Shown here: positions 22,724 to 35,139 of the stretch, piece by piece
How the letters are laid out: every line of letters begins with the position of its first letter
How positions within the stretch are numbered: position 1 is the stretch's first letter
The notes under the pieces: generated by a model
Told to the model about the DNA's origin: nothing
The model's input: only the letters and a program-made list of their open reading frames with translations
Databases searched by the model: none
Translations under genes and position numbers: made by a program
Assembly (NCBI GenBank): GCA_018417955.1
Contig: JACTVC010000017.1
Span: forward strand, 620,001 to 684,000
From: Laccaria trichodermophora
Lineage: Eukaryota > Basidiomycota > Agaricomycetes > Agaricales > Hydnangiaceae
DNA length: 64,000 nucleotides
Reading direction: 5' to 3'

Positions 22724-24828
22724 CTCTCCTATTTACATTTTTATGCACCAAAAATCTCACACCACCACTTAGAAATTTATAAGCACCAGAAAGTATGGAT
22801 ATAACTCAAACCAATATATTGGGAAAGAATTCATGAGAATTGACATTTTCCCTTTCTACCTCTTCCTGCACTTGCATACATCTGATCCTCTCTTGCAGAA
22901 TCAAAGCAGACCATGCACCTCCTTTTTCTTAAAGTAGAACTGGGTAGTGCTTTCCACTGTGAAAATTTACCTTGTGCATTTTGGCAAAAAGAAATAGGAG
23001 AAATTCTCTGTTGAAGGCTCCTCTGGGTGTAAACTTGGAGGTTTTACTCAACATATATAACCATGCCTGAGGACATGGATGCCAAGGAAATTGATGCAAT
23101 AGCTGTTGCTGAGAGTGCAGACATATTTACTTTTCTCCAAATTTTCTTTCCCCAGGATGTTAATTCCCCATGCTCTCATTATAAATTTATAAAAATGGTT
23201 CAAGAACTCTGCAGCATAGCTTGGTGCTTTGATCCTCTGCTAGATTTTCCTCCTTTTATCTATTCATTTTGCCACTTTTTTTAGTTGATTTATGGTAAAA
23301 AAATTCAAAGTGCCCATGTGTTTTATAGAAATTACTCTTACAATTGGCCTTTCATGATAACCAGGGAGCCATAGCTTTGAAATTAGGATCCTGAGTAGGT
23401 GAGAACCAGATACCATGGAGAGATACAGATGTTTCTTCCATTTGATTTTTGTTTGTGATCTGACATCTCCTGCCTTGTGCTCTTCCTCAATATGAGTACC
23501 TCTGCAATGGCCTATTTTTTTAGTGCTACTTTGCACATTCAACAATGGAAATTGGTGCAGTAACAGGCAAGATACATGTTGAGCACACAGAATTGGTATT
23601 AGTAATTGTGTGACTCAAGCCGTAAAAGATGCCTATTCATTCACAATAAGCCGGATATAGACATAAATTCTGAAATGGAAAGTAGGGTCTGATGGAACTA
23701 CTGCTTTGAGAATTATGTCCAAATCGGGCATCTTTTTGGTTCCAGACATGGCACCATGGCCATCATCAACAATGCAACAGCAAGATGGCTCGCTGCACAG
23801 GTTGTTCCAAGCAATCAAATGGGTGACATAATCAGCTATTTATTTCTTTGCCTTGTCCTCAAATACAAAGGTATGTGATTATTACCACATCCTTATATTG
23901 AAACTGACGTTGTGCTCAGGGCTTCCTCTCCAGTTTAGTACAGATTGCAGCTCAGAAACGACCCAACTGTATGGGCTTGTTAATGCTCTTCAGTGCAGTT
24001 TCCTTTCACAATAATTCTAATCTATCATCCTCATGTCTCTGCAGCCAAATTTTTCATCCTGAGTATGACATTGGTATGCTGCCTGCTCACTGTTATCTTC
24101 AAAGTGTGCACAATATCTCAATTGAGCGGTCTTGGCTGCGACTGCACCTTGATTTCGGTGACAACACTGTCATGGAGTACCAAAAGGGACCCCCATCCAG
24201 AAACTTCAAACCTGAAGACCCAGTTCATTCATAAGTGCAGTGTCATGCATCGCTCGCTCAGTATTAATTGTATATTCTATTTTGTTAGTCAATTGAGCCA
24301 GTGGCTTTGGTCTAAAACTCTCCAGCTTGCGCTCGATGGTTTCACCGAAATGCGAAATGTGCAGAAGATGCATAAAGATAACGACAAGGCCAGTCCCTCT
24401 GGTTGCTCTCGGAATGAGGCATTCTTCTTGCTGCAGAATTTCGGCCTGGTAGACAAGCTCCTCCCTCTCAACGACAATCAACTCAAGATTGTATTCAAAA
24501 TCAAAGAGTTCATGGGTGGCAATGCCCTCCTTGCTTTTGCATCCCCAGAGTTCTCAGAGAAGGCGGAAATTGCATACCAATCCTTAGGCATTGCGGAGCT
24601 GACCATACATAATGCATGGCATATTTTCGAGGCCCTTCTTCCATTTTTCTAGATGTAACTTGTCTGTCTGGTTTTTAATAATGAGCAGATTGCCCCTCAT
24701 CCTTCGCCTATTGATCACAATCAACCTGGGCTCAGGTCTAGTGGCTGAGGGCTCAGGTCTGGGATTGCGTGCAATGTGGCCTGTCATTTTTTTCCTGCTC
24801 TTCAACACCTTTTACTGTGCTTGTCGCA

Positions 24829-27408
24829 ATGGCCAAGTGTTCATACTGTGGTATTGACTTTCCACTTCTGGCCAACCAGGACAATGAAGCTGGGGTTTGG
24901 TGTGGTAAATGCACTCTGCAGGTACCTGGAATCTCAGTCCCCGAAATCGCAGCCATCAATGTATGCCTTACCACACCGCAATCTTGGGGCCCATTAAAAG
25001 CTAAAAACTTAAATAGGACAAACCACAGTGTGTTGGTTGTGGTCTCACCTCTAGTCTGATCAGTAATCCTCTTTGTAATGGGTGCATCAAGATGTACAGT
25101 ATGGTGCCAGTTTTTCTACAATGAAGATGCACTTATTTCGAGTTGAACAGAGAAAGCACCCCACATACTGACAACCATTCTCAGGATACAAAGAGTTGTG
25201 CCACTTTTATTGGAGCAGAATGTGACAGATATGGGGGGTACTGTTAGTTTGACAGAACGCGCATTGGCTATCATAAGTTCCGCCCAAGGATATCAAGCAC
25301 AAGCTTCGGATCCCCAATTGAATAAGCCCAGCACTGCGCATGGAGTAGAAGGAGGTCTCAACAAACTCAAGAACTCAAGCAAAGTGCAAACTGTTGTGGT
25401 GGAATGGAAGGCGAAAAGAGAAGAAGCCAATCTGCTTGGTACTGGGATTAAAGTTGGTGCAACGCTTTGGAAAATTCCTGAACAAGGAAAGATGACAAAG
25501 GTTGGATTACTTGCATATAAATCATATCAATTTAATCCTGGTGATTCCATTGTTTTTAGATTGAGCCCATCCGAGTCATTCATGTCTTTAGCCCAGAAAC
25601 TGAGATGAAAGATGCACTCGGGACACTGTTGGGCATGGTCCAGAAACCATTTGTGGATCAGTATCCTGATGCCGATATGTTGACGTGGTAAGTACAATCT
25701 TGAAACTTGCACTTCTAGTGCTGATGAACAGTTTTGAGGCGAATATTAGCCTCTATGCTCATGAAAACCAGCAAAAATACTTGTCACTTGAACACTTCGA
25801 TCAAAGGCTTCCTATGGAACAGTTTTACCATGAATTTGTCAAGGGGAAATTAGTGGCTGAAATGATGCTAAAGGACAAAAAAATTGAAATACGCTTTGCC
25901 TTTTTTGAGAACCAAGTCGTGAGTGGAAATGTGGTTTTCTCTTCTTCCCTTGTCTAAACATGTTTAGTTCCATGACAGTTATCAAAATTCTGCAGAGTTG
26001 TACCGCCTCCCAAGCAAATCGAAAGTGCCTTCTTTTACAAAGGCAGCCTCAACTTTCGGATTGAGAAGCAAAAAACAGAGAACTGAGCTGGCCTCCAGCT
26101 CTAGCCATCAAGTCTCTGCTAGGCCTACCTGAGCTTCATTTGTTTTTGCTGTACCAGATGTTCCCCAGCATGTCAATAATCGCATGCCAGTGGTGCTGAA
26201 AAGTGCTTTCCGGCCAACTACTTCCCCCCCCAAATGGACTCGCGATATCAAAATGGTGACTTGCCTGTTTTTACGAACCAAGGCAACCTATGCCCTTAAA
26301 GACGGCCTCAATGTACATTTGAAGACATCAGAGACTACGGAAGAGATACAAATTGTGGCCAATTGGGAAAAAGTTGGCGATGATGGATATGTTGGCGAAG
26401 GCTCTACAAAACAAGGAATATATGTCTGTGTTCAATTTTGTTATTTCACATGTTACACCTCATTAACCTTTCATTGAAGGCGAGATTTTCAGGAAAAGAA
26501 TATGTCTTGATGCAGCCAATTGATTCTTACATGGACAGCAGTGCCGTAAAGAGTGTTTTGCAAGCTGAGTACGCCCTGTTATGCATAGGCGACACCCTGA
26601 AGCATGAATTCATGAATCGGGCATTGACATGCTACCAGGTGGGAATAAATTCCTTCTTTCATTTAATTCAATTTACCAATGATTCACAATGTAAAATTTT
26701 ATCCAGAGTTTTACTTTAACTTTAATGGCTCGATCCTTGGGAGCTTGAGCCCAAGTCTTTCATCCCATAGCTGCCATTTGACCCATGACACTTTCATAGC
26801 CACACATCTGTTACCCTGTGGCAAATTCGATGGAAAAATCAAGAAGTTCACTGGGAACGATGAATTTGGAGATGCTGATGATCATCTCACCAGAGCTGTG
26901 CACGCATTCTCTCATTTCACAGCTGTTTACACCCAACAAAACATTATCCTATGTGATCTTCAAGGCGAGATTTGACATTTCCCTGATTTATCAAGCTTTT
27001 CTCATCTGTCTGACAGTTTTCAGGCATGCTTGACCATGACAAGGTCATGTGTCTGGTCAATCCCCAAGGCCATACGTATGTTTCTGATTCATAAATTTTA
27101 TATTACTAGGAATGAACCTCAATCATTGTAGTGCAACTACGAATAACAGTTGCCATGAGTATTGGGATGGCAGGCCCAAAAAACTTTGAGACCTCTTGAA
27201 GAAGCACAGTGTTGCTTGCAAAAGTAACTGGATTTGCGGAGTGCTCCACTTGCGGGATGCTATCGTGGAGGAGAAGGACTCATCTCCGAGCCCTTCCGAT
27301 CAAGCAGCAGATAAACCACAGAAGAGGAAGTGTCGTGGTAGTATTTTGTTCCTGATGAATGAAGTGTCGAATCAGCAGGGCCGAGTCTGCAGTGAGGGGT
27401 CAGAGTAA
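24829..27408 (+). pseudogene. Alpha-kinase-like protein pseudogene with N-terminal zinc ribbon
   Basis: ATG 24829 begins MAKCSYCGIDFPLLANQ; CGKC and then CVGCGL...CNGC complete a paired-Cys N-terminus across a short intron. Later exons carry VEWKAKREEANLLGTGIKVG, the blocks SLYAHENQQKYLSL and EFVKGKLVAEMMLKD, and then the kinase-like region: GSTKQGIY, GKEYVLMQP, VLQAEYALLC, TFIATHLLPCG, KFTGNDEFGD, AVHAFSHFTAVYTQQNIILC and EYWDGRPKKL. This order matches basidiomycete proteins annotated with an atypical alpha-kinase domain. Lesions are a frameshift near 25575 (before PETEMKDALG), an in-frame TGA at 26130-26132 and a TGA at 27187-27189. Both stops could derive from CGA. It was probably functional before those hits. 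Confidence 0.75.
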
Positions 27409-28670
27409 TGTCGGCATCATTGTTAGCGCATGTAAACAGTAGGGGACATTAGCAAGTCCTTCCAGGAATGAAGACAAACATACTTATGCTGTTAGTGCGA
27501 CTACCTGTGTGAAGAGATCAAGCACAAGCAGATAGTGTTTGGTAAAGTATGCAGATACGTGGAGGTTTTGAGCTTGGGTGAATTTGGCACTGTAGTGATG
27601 TCGTCGTTGATTGGATGGATCAGAGAGATGTTCAAGCATAAACATGACAACCCAAGCCCCTGTGTGCATAATCTGAAGCTTTGCACGAGTGGTAGATCCT
27701 GGCGCTGTAGCTGCCTGTCTTCTTCGTAATTGCAAGCACCCAATCTTGCTTTGAGGAGCTCACAGAATCTTCACCCTCGCATGCCACAGTCAATTTGTGC
27801 ATTGCCAATGCTGAGAAGGAGTTTAGCAGGCAGAAATATGTCATATTGTACCCTGGAACACCCATATCAAGGCGGAAGGGTTGCAGAAGCTGCAGGGCAG
27901 CATGTGCCATTTTGCAGATGATATGTTGTCTTAGGACCTGGAGGGGCGCAGGGCACTATGGATGGGGTGGGAGTGCGTCGACAGAGGCAGAGTCATGGTT
28001 TGCGCAAGTTGACACATTGTCTTTGTGCCTGGAGGGATGCAGGATGATGTGGTGGAGTCAACAGTGTATAGAGGGGGAAGGGAAAGGCGATTGAAAGCAA
28101 ATGCCGATATGAGGCCGTGGTGTGGCTGCCCACCAAGGCAGGTTTCACAAGGTGGTGATGGAGGGTGATGGCTGTAACCGGAACAGGTGAAAGTACTTCT
28201 TTGTGCTTAACATCTTGCAACTTAACAAACCTTTTTATTCCCCTCTTCTGGAGGTTCTCAACTGCGACCCAATGTCATACAATGTCCAGAAGCAACTCAC
28301 ACATAGAGACGGCATTTAACGGATGGCGATATGCTGTGTCGAATTGTCACATGTTGTCGGCGTCGAACATTTGTTGTGTGAGCCATACTATTGGCTGCCA
28401 TGAGCTGTCAGGGGTGAAGCCAGTCATGAGGAAGTGAGGAACTGGAGGGCAATCAATACATGCACATAGGGAATTGACATCAACCCATGTACCCATGTTA
28501 TTGACAAGCTTACTCAAATCCAAGCAAAGAGAAAACCTTGTGGGGAGAGTTTGGGGAGAGTGACAATGACCATCAAGCTGCTGGGAGGCGAAGAGGATGG
28601 GAACTGCACCCTCAAGGTCACATGGTAAAACCAGAGTAACGCAGGCGGCGCACGGCATACCATCCACTTA
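27409..28670 (-). pseudogene. Coding-like remnants of an unknown protein
   Basis: Minus-strand frames at 28347-28667 (CLDLSKLVNNMGTWVDVNSL) and 27632-27910 (HKLTVACEGEDSVSSSKQDW then VLAITKKTGSYSARIYH) read like fragments of protein with shifted frames between them. I do not recognise the family and cannot place a start or end. They lie inside the AT-rich, transposon-dense block. Confidence 0.3.
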
Positions 28671-28814
28671 AATGCCAGCCAGTAACAAGCGGGCCATAGT
28701 CGGTTAAGAAGGAAGTGTTACAAAAACATGATGACACATCAACTTCGTTATGCCGTTGATTGATATCAAGCAGGCTTAGACCCATAATAGTTCTTTCTAT
28801 TTACATACTATAAG

Positions 28815-28915
28815 TTTAGCTATGGTGAAGTGGTCTAACTGGGCTGGTTGTATAACGTTTAACATTCACACCTATTCTACGATGCAAAGGCTGGGGTTCA
28901 ATTCAAGGTCAGTGC
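28815..28915 (+). ncRNA. tRNA-like (SINE-head) sequence
   Basis: AGTGGTCTAACTGGG resembles an A box and GGGTTCAATTCAAGG a B box about 55 bases later, as in a tRNA-derived SINE. The sequence does not fold into a standard tRNA. Similar heads occur at 22352-22440 and 42384-42480. Confidence 0.4.
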
Positions 28916-31210
28916 AACTACCAGCAACTTTTCTATTTTATTGACTTATGTTGACGAATTTACTGGCAATCGCCGGGAGCCTCACTGCTTTGGGAAGGCA
29001 CACATGACCACGTGATCCTGGCGCGTCGCGTCTTCCTGTGCTCCTCCTCTTCCCTGCCACTTTGACCGCTGCTCATGTCCCCTCCCAAATTTTGTGCTAG
29101 TAGTTTACCATTCATGTGTTCTACCTACGAAAATGCATTTTTTCTTTCGGCTGTGCCACATCTTGAGTGAATATCTGAGGCTCACCTGAAACAGGCTCAG
29201 ATGCCCCTCCTTATTGAGGGACTGAGAGCTGTTGAACTTGCAGAAAACTTTTGATAATTTCAGAATGTGTGTGCATAGATTGAAGATGTGTGAAAATCGC
29301 AAAATTTGGGCTTCTAGAGGAGAGGGAGGAAGTGGTTTGCTGTAAGAAACTGCAGATAAGTTGGAAAAGCAGGGATAACTAGGGATAAGAACTTATCTAC
29401 GACAAATTTACTGTAAATTGAGCTCAATTTACAGGATTTACGGCCCTGTGATGCCAACCAGTTCAATTTACCATGCATTCCCTTGCTTTCCTCACTTTCC
29501 TCTGAGCTGGCATGTCCCTGTGATCAATTTACAGGGTCTGCCAAGCGCAGGGTACCCTCTCTGATATCACATCTCCATTTGCGAAAATGCCTATTGCTTC
29601 ACCATTCCATTTCATTGGATTTCTATTATTGTTGGTGTATGTACACAGGACAAGGTAGAAATAGGTGTAATATTACAAAACTCCCCTCATCATACCCCTC
29701 CTACACCTCACTGGCCTTGAGATCCCCACATGAAATCACTGCTCCACAGGTGATGTCGAGGTCATGCATAACAAAGGAGAAATGGTGTCGCTTGTCACAT
29801 CATCGCATCATTTGTTTTGTGGCGCTTGGTGCACTGGTATGTGATGGACTGTGCTTGGTTTGATGGAAGGGCATATGTAGCTGGGGGTCCTGTACTTGTT
29901 GGTCAAGGCATAGATGATGGATGGGAGGTGATGCCATGAGTTGGGGAAAGAATGTGTGGTCTGTAAATGTAATAGCATGTCTTGTCAGCAATGAGAGAGT
30001 TTTCTAAATGAAATACGGACTCACCTGGTGGATGTCCCACTTCTTTGTGTTCTAAAGAGCCCCAGACGCGTCCGTCAACATGTCATTTCGATCCCATGTG
30101 CACGAACTCACTGGTGCATATCACTCTCATGCCCATGATGCTTTTGCACTGTTTGAGGCATAGAGCTTGTGAGGGGTCAATTTGTGCAGTGTCCGAAAGT
30201 TGAAACGACACGTGGCGGGCTGGTGATGTCGAGCATGCATCAGAGATATTGGAGGCGAGAGGCAGAAGGAGAGCATCAGGGTAAGGAGAGTGATTTCCCA
30301 CCTCTGTGGGAAAACCGGCCCATACAGTCATCCACCGGCCTGTGTTACACCACCACTGAGTGTTACACTTTTGCTCCTTGAATAACCTTTGCAATATTCA
30401 ACATACTCCCTGAAACAAATTTTATCTGGAGCTCCTATATATGGTCTCTCCTCACATCAAGTTTTGTGTGTGCAGAATGAGCATCAAATATGTAGTGATT
30501 TGTTCAAAATGGGGTACTTAGCAGAAAACCTCCAACCACTGAATGTTACACCAGTATTTTCAGAATTACTCAACAGAAACAAACCTGAGAGCTCCGAAAT
30601 TTGGAGGACACAAAGAATGGATATCACCAAGATTGAATGTACAACTTTTAAGTGAAAGTGTATCCCCATTGTGTTTTAAGTGAGTTTTCAATTTTTGATG
30701 TAACACTAGCTGGTGGATGACTGTACCGTGATTTACACAATTTACAATTCATCACCGTAAATTCAACCAAATAACTATACATATCATTGGAACAACTAAT
30801 TTTTGCATGTTGGTTACACTTTTGTCCTGCAAGTCTCTGCGCAAGCAGCGAAAAGATGAAACACACTATCTTGGAGTGTATAATGGTAAAGGTCACACTT
30901 GATTAATTACGAGGTCACACCGAATTATCGACCAATGTCATGGTCGCAATGCAGCGAGGACCCCATCACGTCAAGAAGCATCTTGAAAGCCTCCCATCCG
31001 AAAAGATTTTAGACCTGAGCCCAGCCACCAACGGTACTGCTGTTACAATAAAAGAATTCCCATAGGTCTGTTCAAATTACATAAAAGGTGCAAAAATGAT
31101 AAGTTTGTCAGGGAATCCACTCAACTGCCCAATCACACCTTGTTTTAAGGTGAATTTACTGATGAAAGAATGGGAAGAAAATCTTTCTGACACCACACCT
31201 GTCAAACACA
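28916..31210. other. AT-rich spacer, no assigned gene
   Basis: Short open frames only. One minus-strand frame at 30083-30394 contains a protein-like end (SIMGMRVICTSEFVHMGSK), but no family is evident. Repeated short words (AATTTACAGG near 29420-29540; GTTACACTTTTG near 30361 and 30814) suggest eroded mobile sequence. Confidence 0.35.
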
Positions 31211-32741
31211 TCAGACGCGCCCAACCTTCCACACGCGAAGAGTTTTCCCGATGCGCATGCTCAACCTTCGTTCATCTTCCTTTGGCTCCTCTTTATTGAA
31301 CCAGGGCGGCAAAGCATCAGGTAATGGCGGGCCGTCTTCGGCATCAGAGCTCGAACTGGATCCATTTGGCATTAGCAGTGCCTGAGGCGGCGCCAGAACT
31401 AAGAGAATAGTCACTCACTTCTTATTCTCTGTAGGGTCATCCAACTTTTGTGCATGTGCTTGTGGGATTTCTTCCACCTCTTGTACATCTGGGATTTCTT
31501 CCTCCAGCTCCTCGTTATTGGAGCGAGGCACATCCAATGAATCGTAACACATCACCGACTCGGAAATTTCAGCATTACGCAACTCAGCCTGAGTTTCATA
31601 CTCCGGCATCATCCCTTTCCCAACATCACTCTCACGTAAAGACGCCAGCCTGAACAACGGGGTAAAAACGCGTTTGCCATCCTTAATGATCTTGGTTTTG
31701 AAATTCCCTGCGCTCGAACTGCGGACCCATTTGCCGTTAGCGCTGCCTGAGACGACGCCAGAAACAGGAGGCTCGACGCTAAATCCGATAGCAATGTTTG
31801 AGGTCCCTTTGGCTGTGAGGAGGCGGGCGAAGGAGGAAGACTTGTGGGCCTCTGAGACGATGACACGGCCTTTCATTGACTCGTCATTAAGGAGACGACG
31901 GAGAACCCCAGGGGGATTGATGGTCGAGACTGTGTCATTATCCATAACCAGGATCGCACCTTGGCCTGATGTGATTTTGAACGTGCCTTTGACATTGCAT
32001 TGCAGCAGCGCGGGGGTTTGTCTGATGAGGATGACACGTCAATCTAAATTCCTCTGACGAGTTTTTTACATACCCTCCTACCCCGGCGTCACCATCGATG
32101 TCATGGGTATTCTCCGAAGTGACCCAGGTTTGCCCCTCGTTCGACGAGTCAGTGCCATGTTCCTTGGGGTCTGGAATCTTCCACTTCTCAGCCTGGCCGT
32201 CAGTGTATATGTTCCCCTCTTTCAAAAACGTGCCCTGCTTGCCCGCCAACAATATTTGGGTCCGGCGGTGATGAAAATATAGTCGCCGACTTCAACGGGG
32301 ACTTCAGGATCCCAATCGGCATACTTTTTGCTGGCGCAGAAGATGAGATCAACATAGAGTCGTTCTGGATCGATCATTGTGGATTGTGATGAAGAACGCT
32401 GTTTGGTTTGAGGGTCCTTTGTACTAGTAGGATATGCGGTTTGCATGCGGTCTGTACTAATGGTCACGAGTGATGTCACCAATGACAAGTCCTGGGAGGC
32501 TGAGCGCTGAGTGCTGAGTACTGAGTCTCCACTTCCAGCCTCTTTGTAGAAACTTGCTGCGAATTTCTCAGGAGCATCGTAAGCTGCAATAGTCAAGCTT
32601 CTAAGATAAACGTCATGAAGAACTGACGTGTGAACCTACTCTACATCGTCGTCTATTTTGAAGGTGAAAACTGTCTTCAGGTAGACTTGGTGACTACTTA
32701 CTGCGGGCTGCAGGGCGAACGGGAACCTTCCTGAAGAACAT
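31211..32741 (-). pseudogene. Conserved Agaricomycete protein of unknown function, single-base frameshift
   Basis: The gene starts at ATG 32741 (MFFRKVPVRPAAR). A very short intron (31 bases) leads to FTFKIDDDVE. Later blocks are LTIAAYDAPEKFAASFYKEA, LIFCASKKYADWDPEVPVEV, GNIYTDGQAEKWKIPDPKEH, WVTSENTHDID, TFKITSGQGAILVMDNDTVS, GVLRRLLNDESMKGRVIVSE, KWVRSSSAGNFKTKI, and a last exon ending RVWKVGRV and TGA at 31211. A 62-base intron near 31356-31417 gives phase-correct joining. At about 32260 the frame breaks after ITAGPK. One A missing from an AAAA run would explain it and restore LLAGKQGTFLKEG. No function is known to me. It could be a recent pseudogene or an assembly error. Confidence 0.65.
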
Positions 32742-32785
32742 CGGATAAGCAAAGATAAGCAAACTTGAGCTGGTCGCAGCCTTAC

Positions 32786-35040
32786 TTAAAAATATAACAC
32801 CTCTTTTGGTAGGCCTGTCCTGTCGTCGTTCGTTCTCAGGCTCCATATCCCTTTGACGGCGCAGAACTGCGTAATTAGAGTTCTTTCTAGGCTGTTGACG
32901 GCGTCAGTTCCCAAGTCAACCTTGGGGCTCATAGGGAGTGAGAGGGATAGCATCGTCGGATACTGCGCATCATCATCGTCACCCCCCAAATCCATGCCCA
33001 TTGCCATATCCACGTCAAAATTCAAATCGAAAGTCGTCCGATTTAGATGAAAATGGAAGGCGCTTATCAAGAGAAAAGCGAGAACATAGAGGACTAATCG
33101 TCCATTTCGAAGATACAGTCTGCAGGGATGCTTAAGCGTGGAGGTGGCCTGCGAGATACGAGGCTGGGGCTAGGGTGCGTGGTTCGTGGGAAGGACGATC
33201 GAAAGGTGACGCGAGGTGTTTCATTTGCTAGAAGAGGAAGAGGAGACAATGGAAGAAGAGGCAGACGAGGAACGGACGAGCGTTAGGATTGGTGGTGGGT
33301 AGTTTGGTACGAAGTTTCTTCCATTTTGTCATTTTGCCAGCAGGAGGGAGTGGAAGATGATGCAAGAGAACGTAGTGGGTTGAACGGGGGACGAACATAG
33401 ATTGGGGGCGTGACGGGTTTTGTGTGGTGGGGAGGGGAGGGGAGGTGAGAAGGTGAGAGTTTTGCAAAATTGTCTGGTGCACCACTCTGAATCAGATTCG
33501 CCGTGATAGGTCTCGTAGAACGACTCTTCCGATGAAGATGACGGGGAAAGTGGCATGGGCCGTTCCATCGATTTCTTGAATGGTTACACTAGGGATGCGG
33601 AGATGGAGCACTCGCTGCCATCCAACAGTAACGATGATGGAGAACCGTAAGGACTCGGAGTGGCTTGAGAGCTGCCTTGCGGGGATTGAACTACGGAGAA
33701 GGAAGTGAGAAGTCGTCGTCTGCCGTTGATGGCATTGGCGGCAGACGAAAAGGGACTAAAATCTGAAGTTGAGACGGACGTGGTGGGAGAGGCGAAAGAA
33801 GGAAGTGAAGACGGGATTGGGCAATTCGCATGAAACATCTATGAACGCCAACCTGAACGAGTCAGGGGACGGCTCCGTTGGTGGACGATGGGCAAGTTGG
33901 GCTGCGGAGAGGAGGATGTCGTTTGAGTAAAGATGTCGTCGAGTCCGAGGCGAAGGTGAGACCAACCTTTCCAATAGTATCGGCATGCCCTCTCAGGTAC
34001 CTACATGAGCGGAAAACCACCTCAAACTGCACACAGCTTGCCCTTCCACGCCCAAACCCATGAACTTGGTCGTCCACGCCTCATTGCCGCATGGCATATG
34101 AGCGACATCTTTCCCCTGAAGCTGGGACGGATTCGTATGGTACAACAGAGGCGAGTTTAAGAGGGTCCGAAGCTCAAAGGAGGCTAATTAAGGACGTTTG
34201 GCGGACCTACATCTGTGAAAAGAGGAGTGGATGACTTGAGAAGGGAAAGGGAACAGGGCAGGAGTACCTAGATGCTAACGGATCGGAGTATAAGTATACA
34301 TGAATCTGGCTAGTGGTAGGGCTTTGTAAGAAGTGGGAAAACGGCAGCAAAGGTAACGGGAACGAACCTTTGAATCATTCGGTCTCCTCCCTCCGAAATC
34401 CACTACACGTCGTTCTCAGCCTCATGGGCACGTATCTCCAGTGGGTTTCCCAGACTAAGGGCATGTTTGAAACGCCGTCCAAACGCCGTTCGTTGCTCGT
34501 CGAAAACTTGTTCTAGTAGTGGTCGGGCCCTCCATATTTCGACAGTTACGGCGCAAGGCGGATGGGTCAAAGCTTCTGGGGAGCTAGGTCAGAGACGGAG
34601 CAGGGACTGAGATGCAGAGGGACGTACATGTCCTTGCTGCGGCGTTGGCGTAGTCTTTGGCATTGTGACAAGCTCAACCAACTCTCCTTGCGCGAAATCT
34701 GGCAGTGGTGTGTGATAAGGTATAGGCCACTGATGAGCAACATGACCAAACCCAAGTACTCACCCAAACAGAGCCCAGACGCAATCCCACACTAAGTCCT
34801 CGCCTCCCCTCCGTCTTCTCTTCAATTACGGCCGAGTCCGCGAACGTTTTCCAGAGTTTCTGGACAGGCGCCTAGTACTTGAGGATTTATCCGCAGCAAC
34901 CATCACCTCGTGACTCTGGTCAAGAGTGGAACCCTGGCAACGGACAACTTGAAGAAAGGGAAGGAAGTGTCGGCAACGGTAGATACGCAACTCGCAATCC
35001 GCCCGCCCAGAACACAGCGCTAAACGAAGTCTACGTGTGA
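32786..35040 (-). pseudogene. Dispersed family X, copy B (3'-truncated)
   Basis: It matches copy A from its C-terminal third upstream. In this copy the minus-strand segment HLNRTTFDLNFDVDMAMGMD, DDDDAQYPTM and LERTLITQFCAV is continuous in one frame, showing that the ancestral sequence was coding. Later blocks are PDSFRLAFIDVSCELP (33.8 kb) and NPLEIRAHEAENDV followed by a stop (34.4 kb). The C-terminal end (WGWRHSSRESDV in A and D) is absent, cut off next to the promoter of the 31.2-32.7 kb gene. Confidence 0.6.
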
Positions 35041-35139
35041 GAAGTGGCTAATAATATGCTGCGAAGTTGTTGAACGTTGAACTTCGGCGCCTATTCGTTC
35101 AACCTAAACTCTCGTCTCTAACAACTCGAACTTCACGCG

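Larger units (their letters stand above)
22254..23769. mobile_element. 1.5-kb DNA transposon inserted in the integrase-like gene
   Basis: Element 22262-23761 has 27-bp inverted ends starting GGCCATGGTGCCATGTCTGG. It is flanked by the 8-bp direct repeats GTCGTCAA (22254-22261) and ATCATCAA (23762-23769), which differ by two G-to-A changes. Removing the element and one flank restores the host reading frame. It has no convincing transposase, so it is non-autonomous. The 8-bp duplication suits hAT-like or Mutator-like elements. Confidence 0.85.
21616..24652 (+). pseudogene. DDE integrase-like gene, split by a transposon insertion
   Basis: Exons 21616-21671 and 21715-21834 (DPRLAEALTKFHRKGLSS) are followed by an exon starting near 920-of-21 kb, that is 21920, holding WSGDGHDKLYKIGFPIWAVV. 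The reading stops at 22261, where a 1.5-kb element is inserted, and resumes after 23769 (NATARWLAAQVVPSNQMGD), with further exons to TAG 24652. The catalytic-type acidic residues expected for an integrase core are visible: D in SGDGHDK, D in STDCSSET and E in NISIERSW. The block AWHIFEALLPFF ends the protein. Comparable integrase-core proteins occur widely in Agaricomycetes. Besides the insertion, a small deletion seems to have removed residues just after GISA at exon 3. It is followed closely by the alpha-kinase pseudogene on the same strand. Confidence 0.8.

Noticed and set aside
29360..29400. A homing-endonuclease-like site (AGGGATAACTAGGGATAAG)
   Set aside because: It only loosely resembles a known recognition sequence and there is no endonuclease gene nearby; most likely a short chance repeat.
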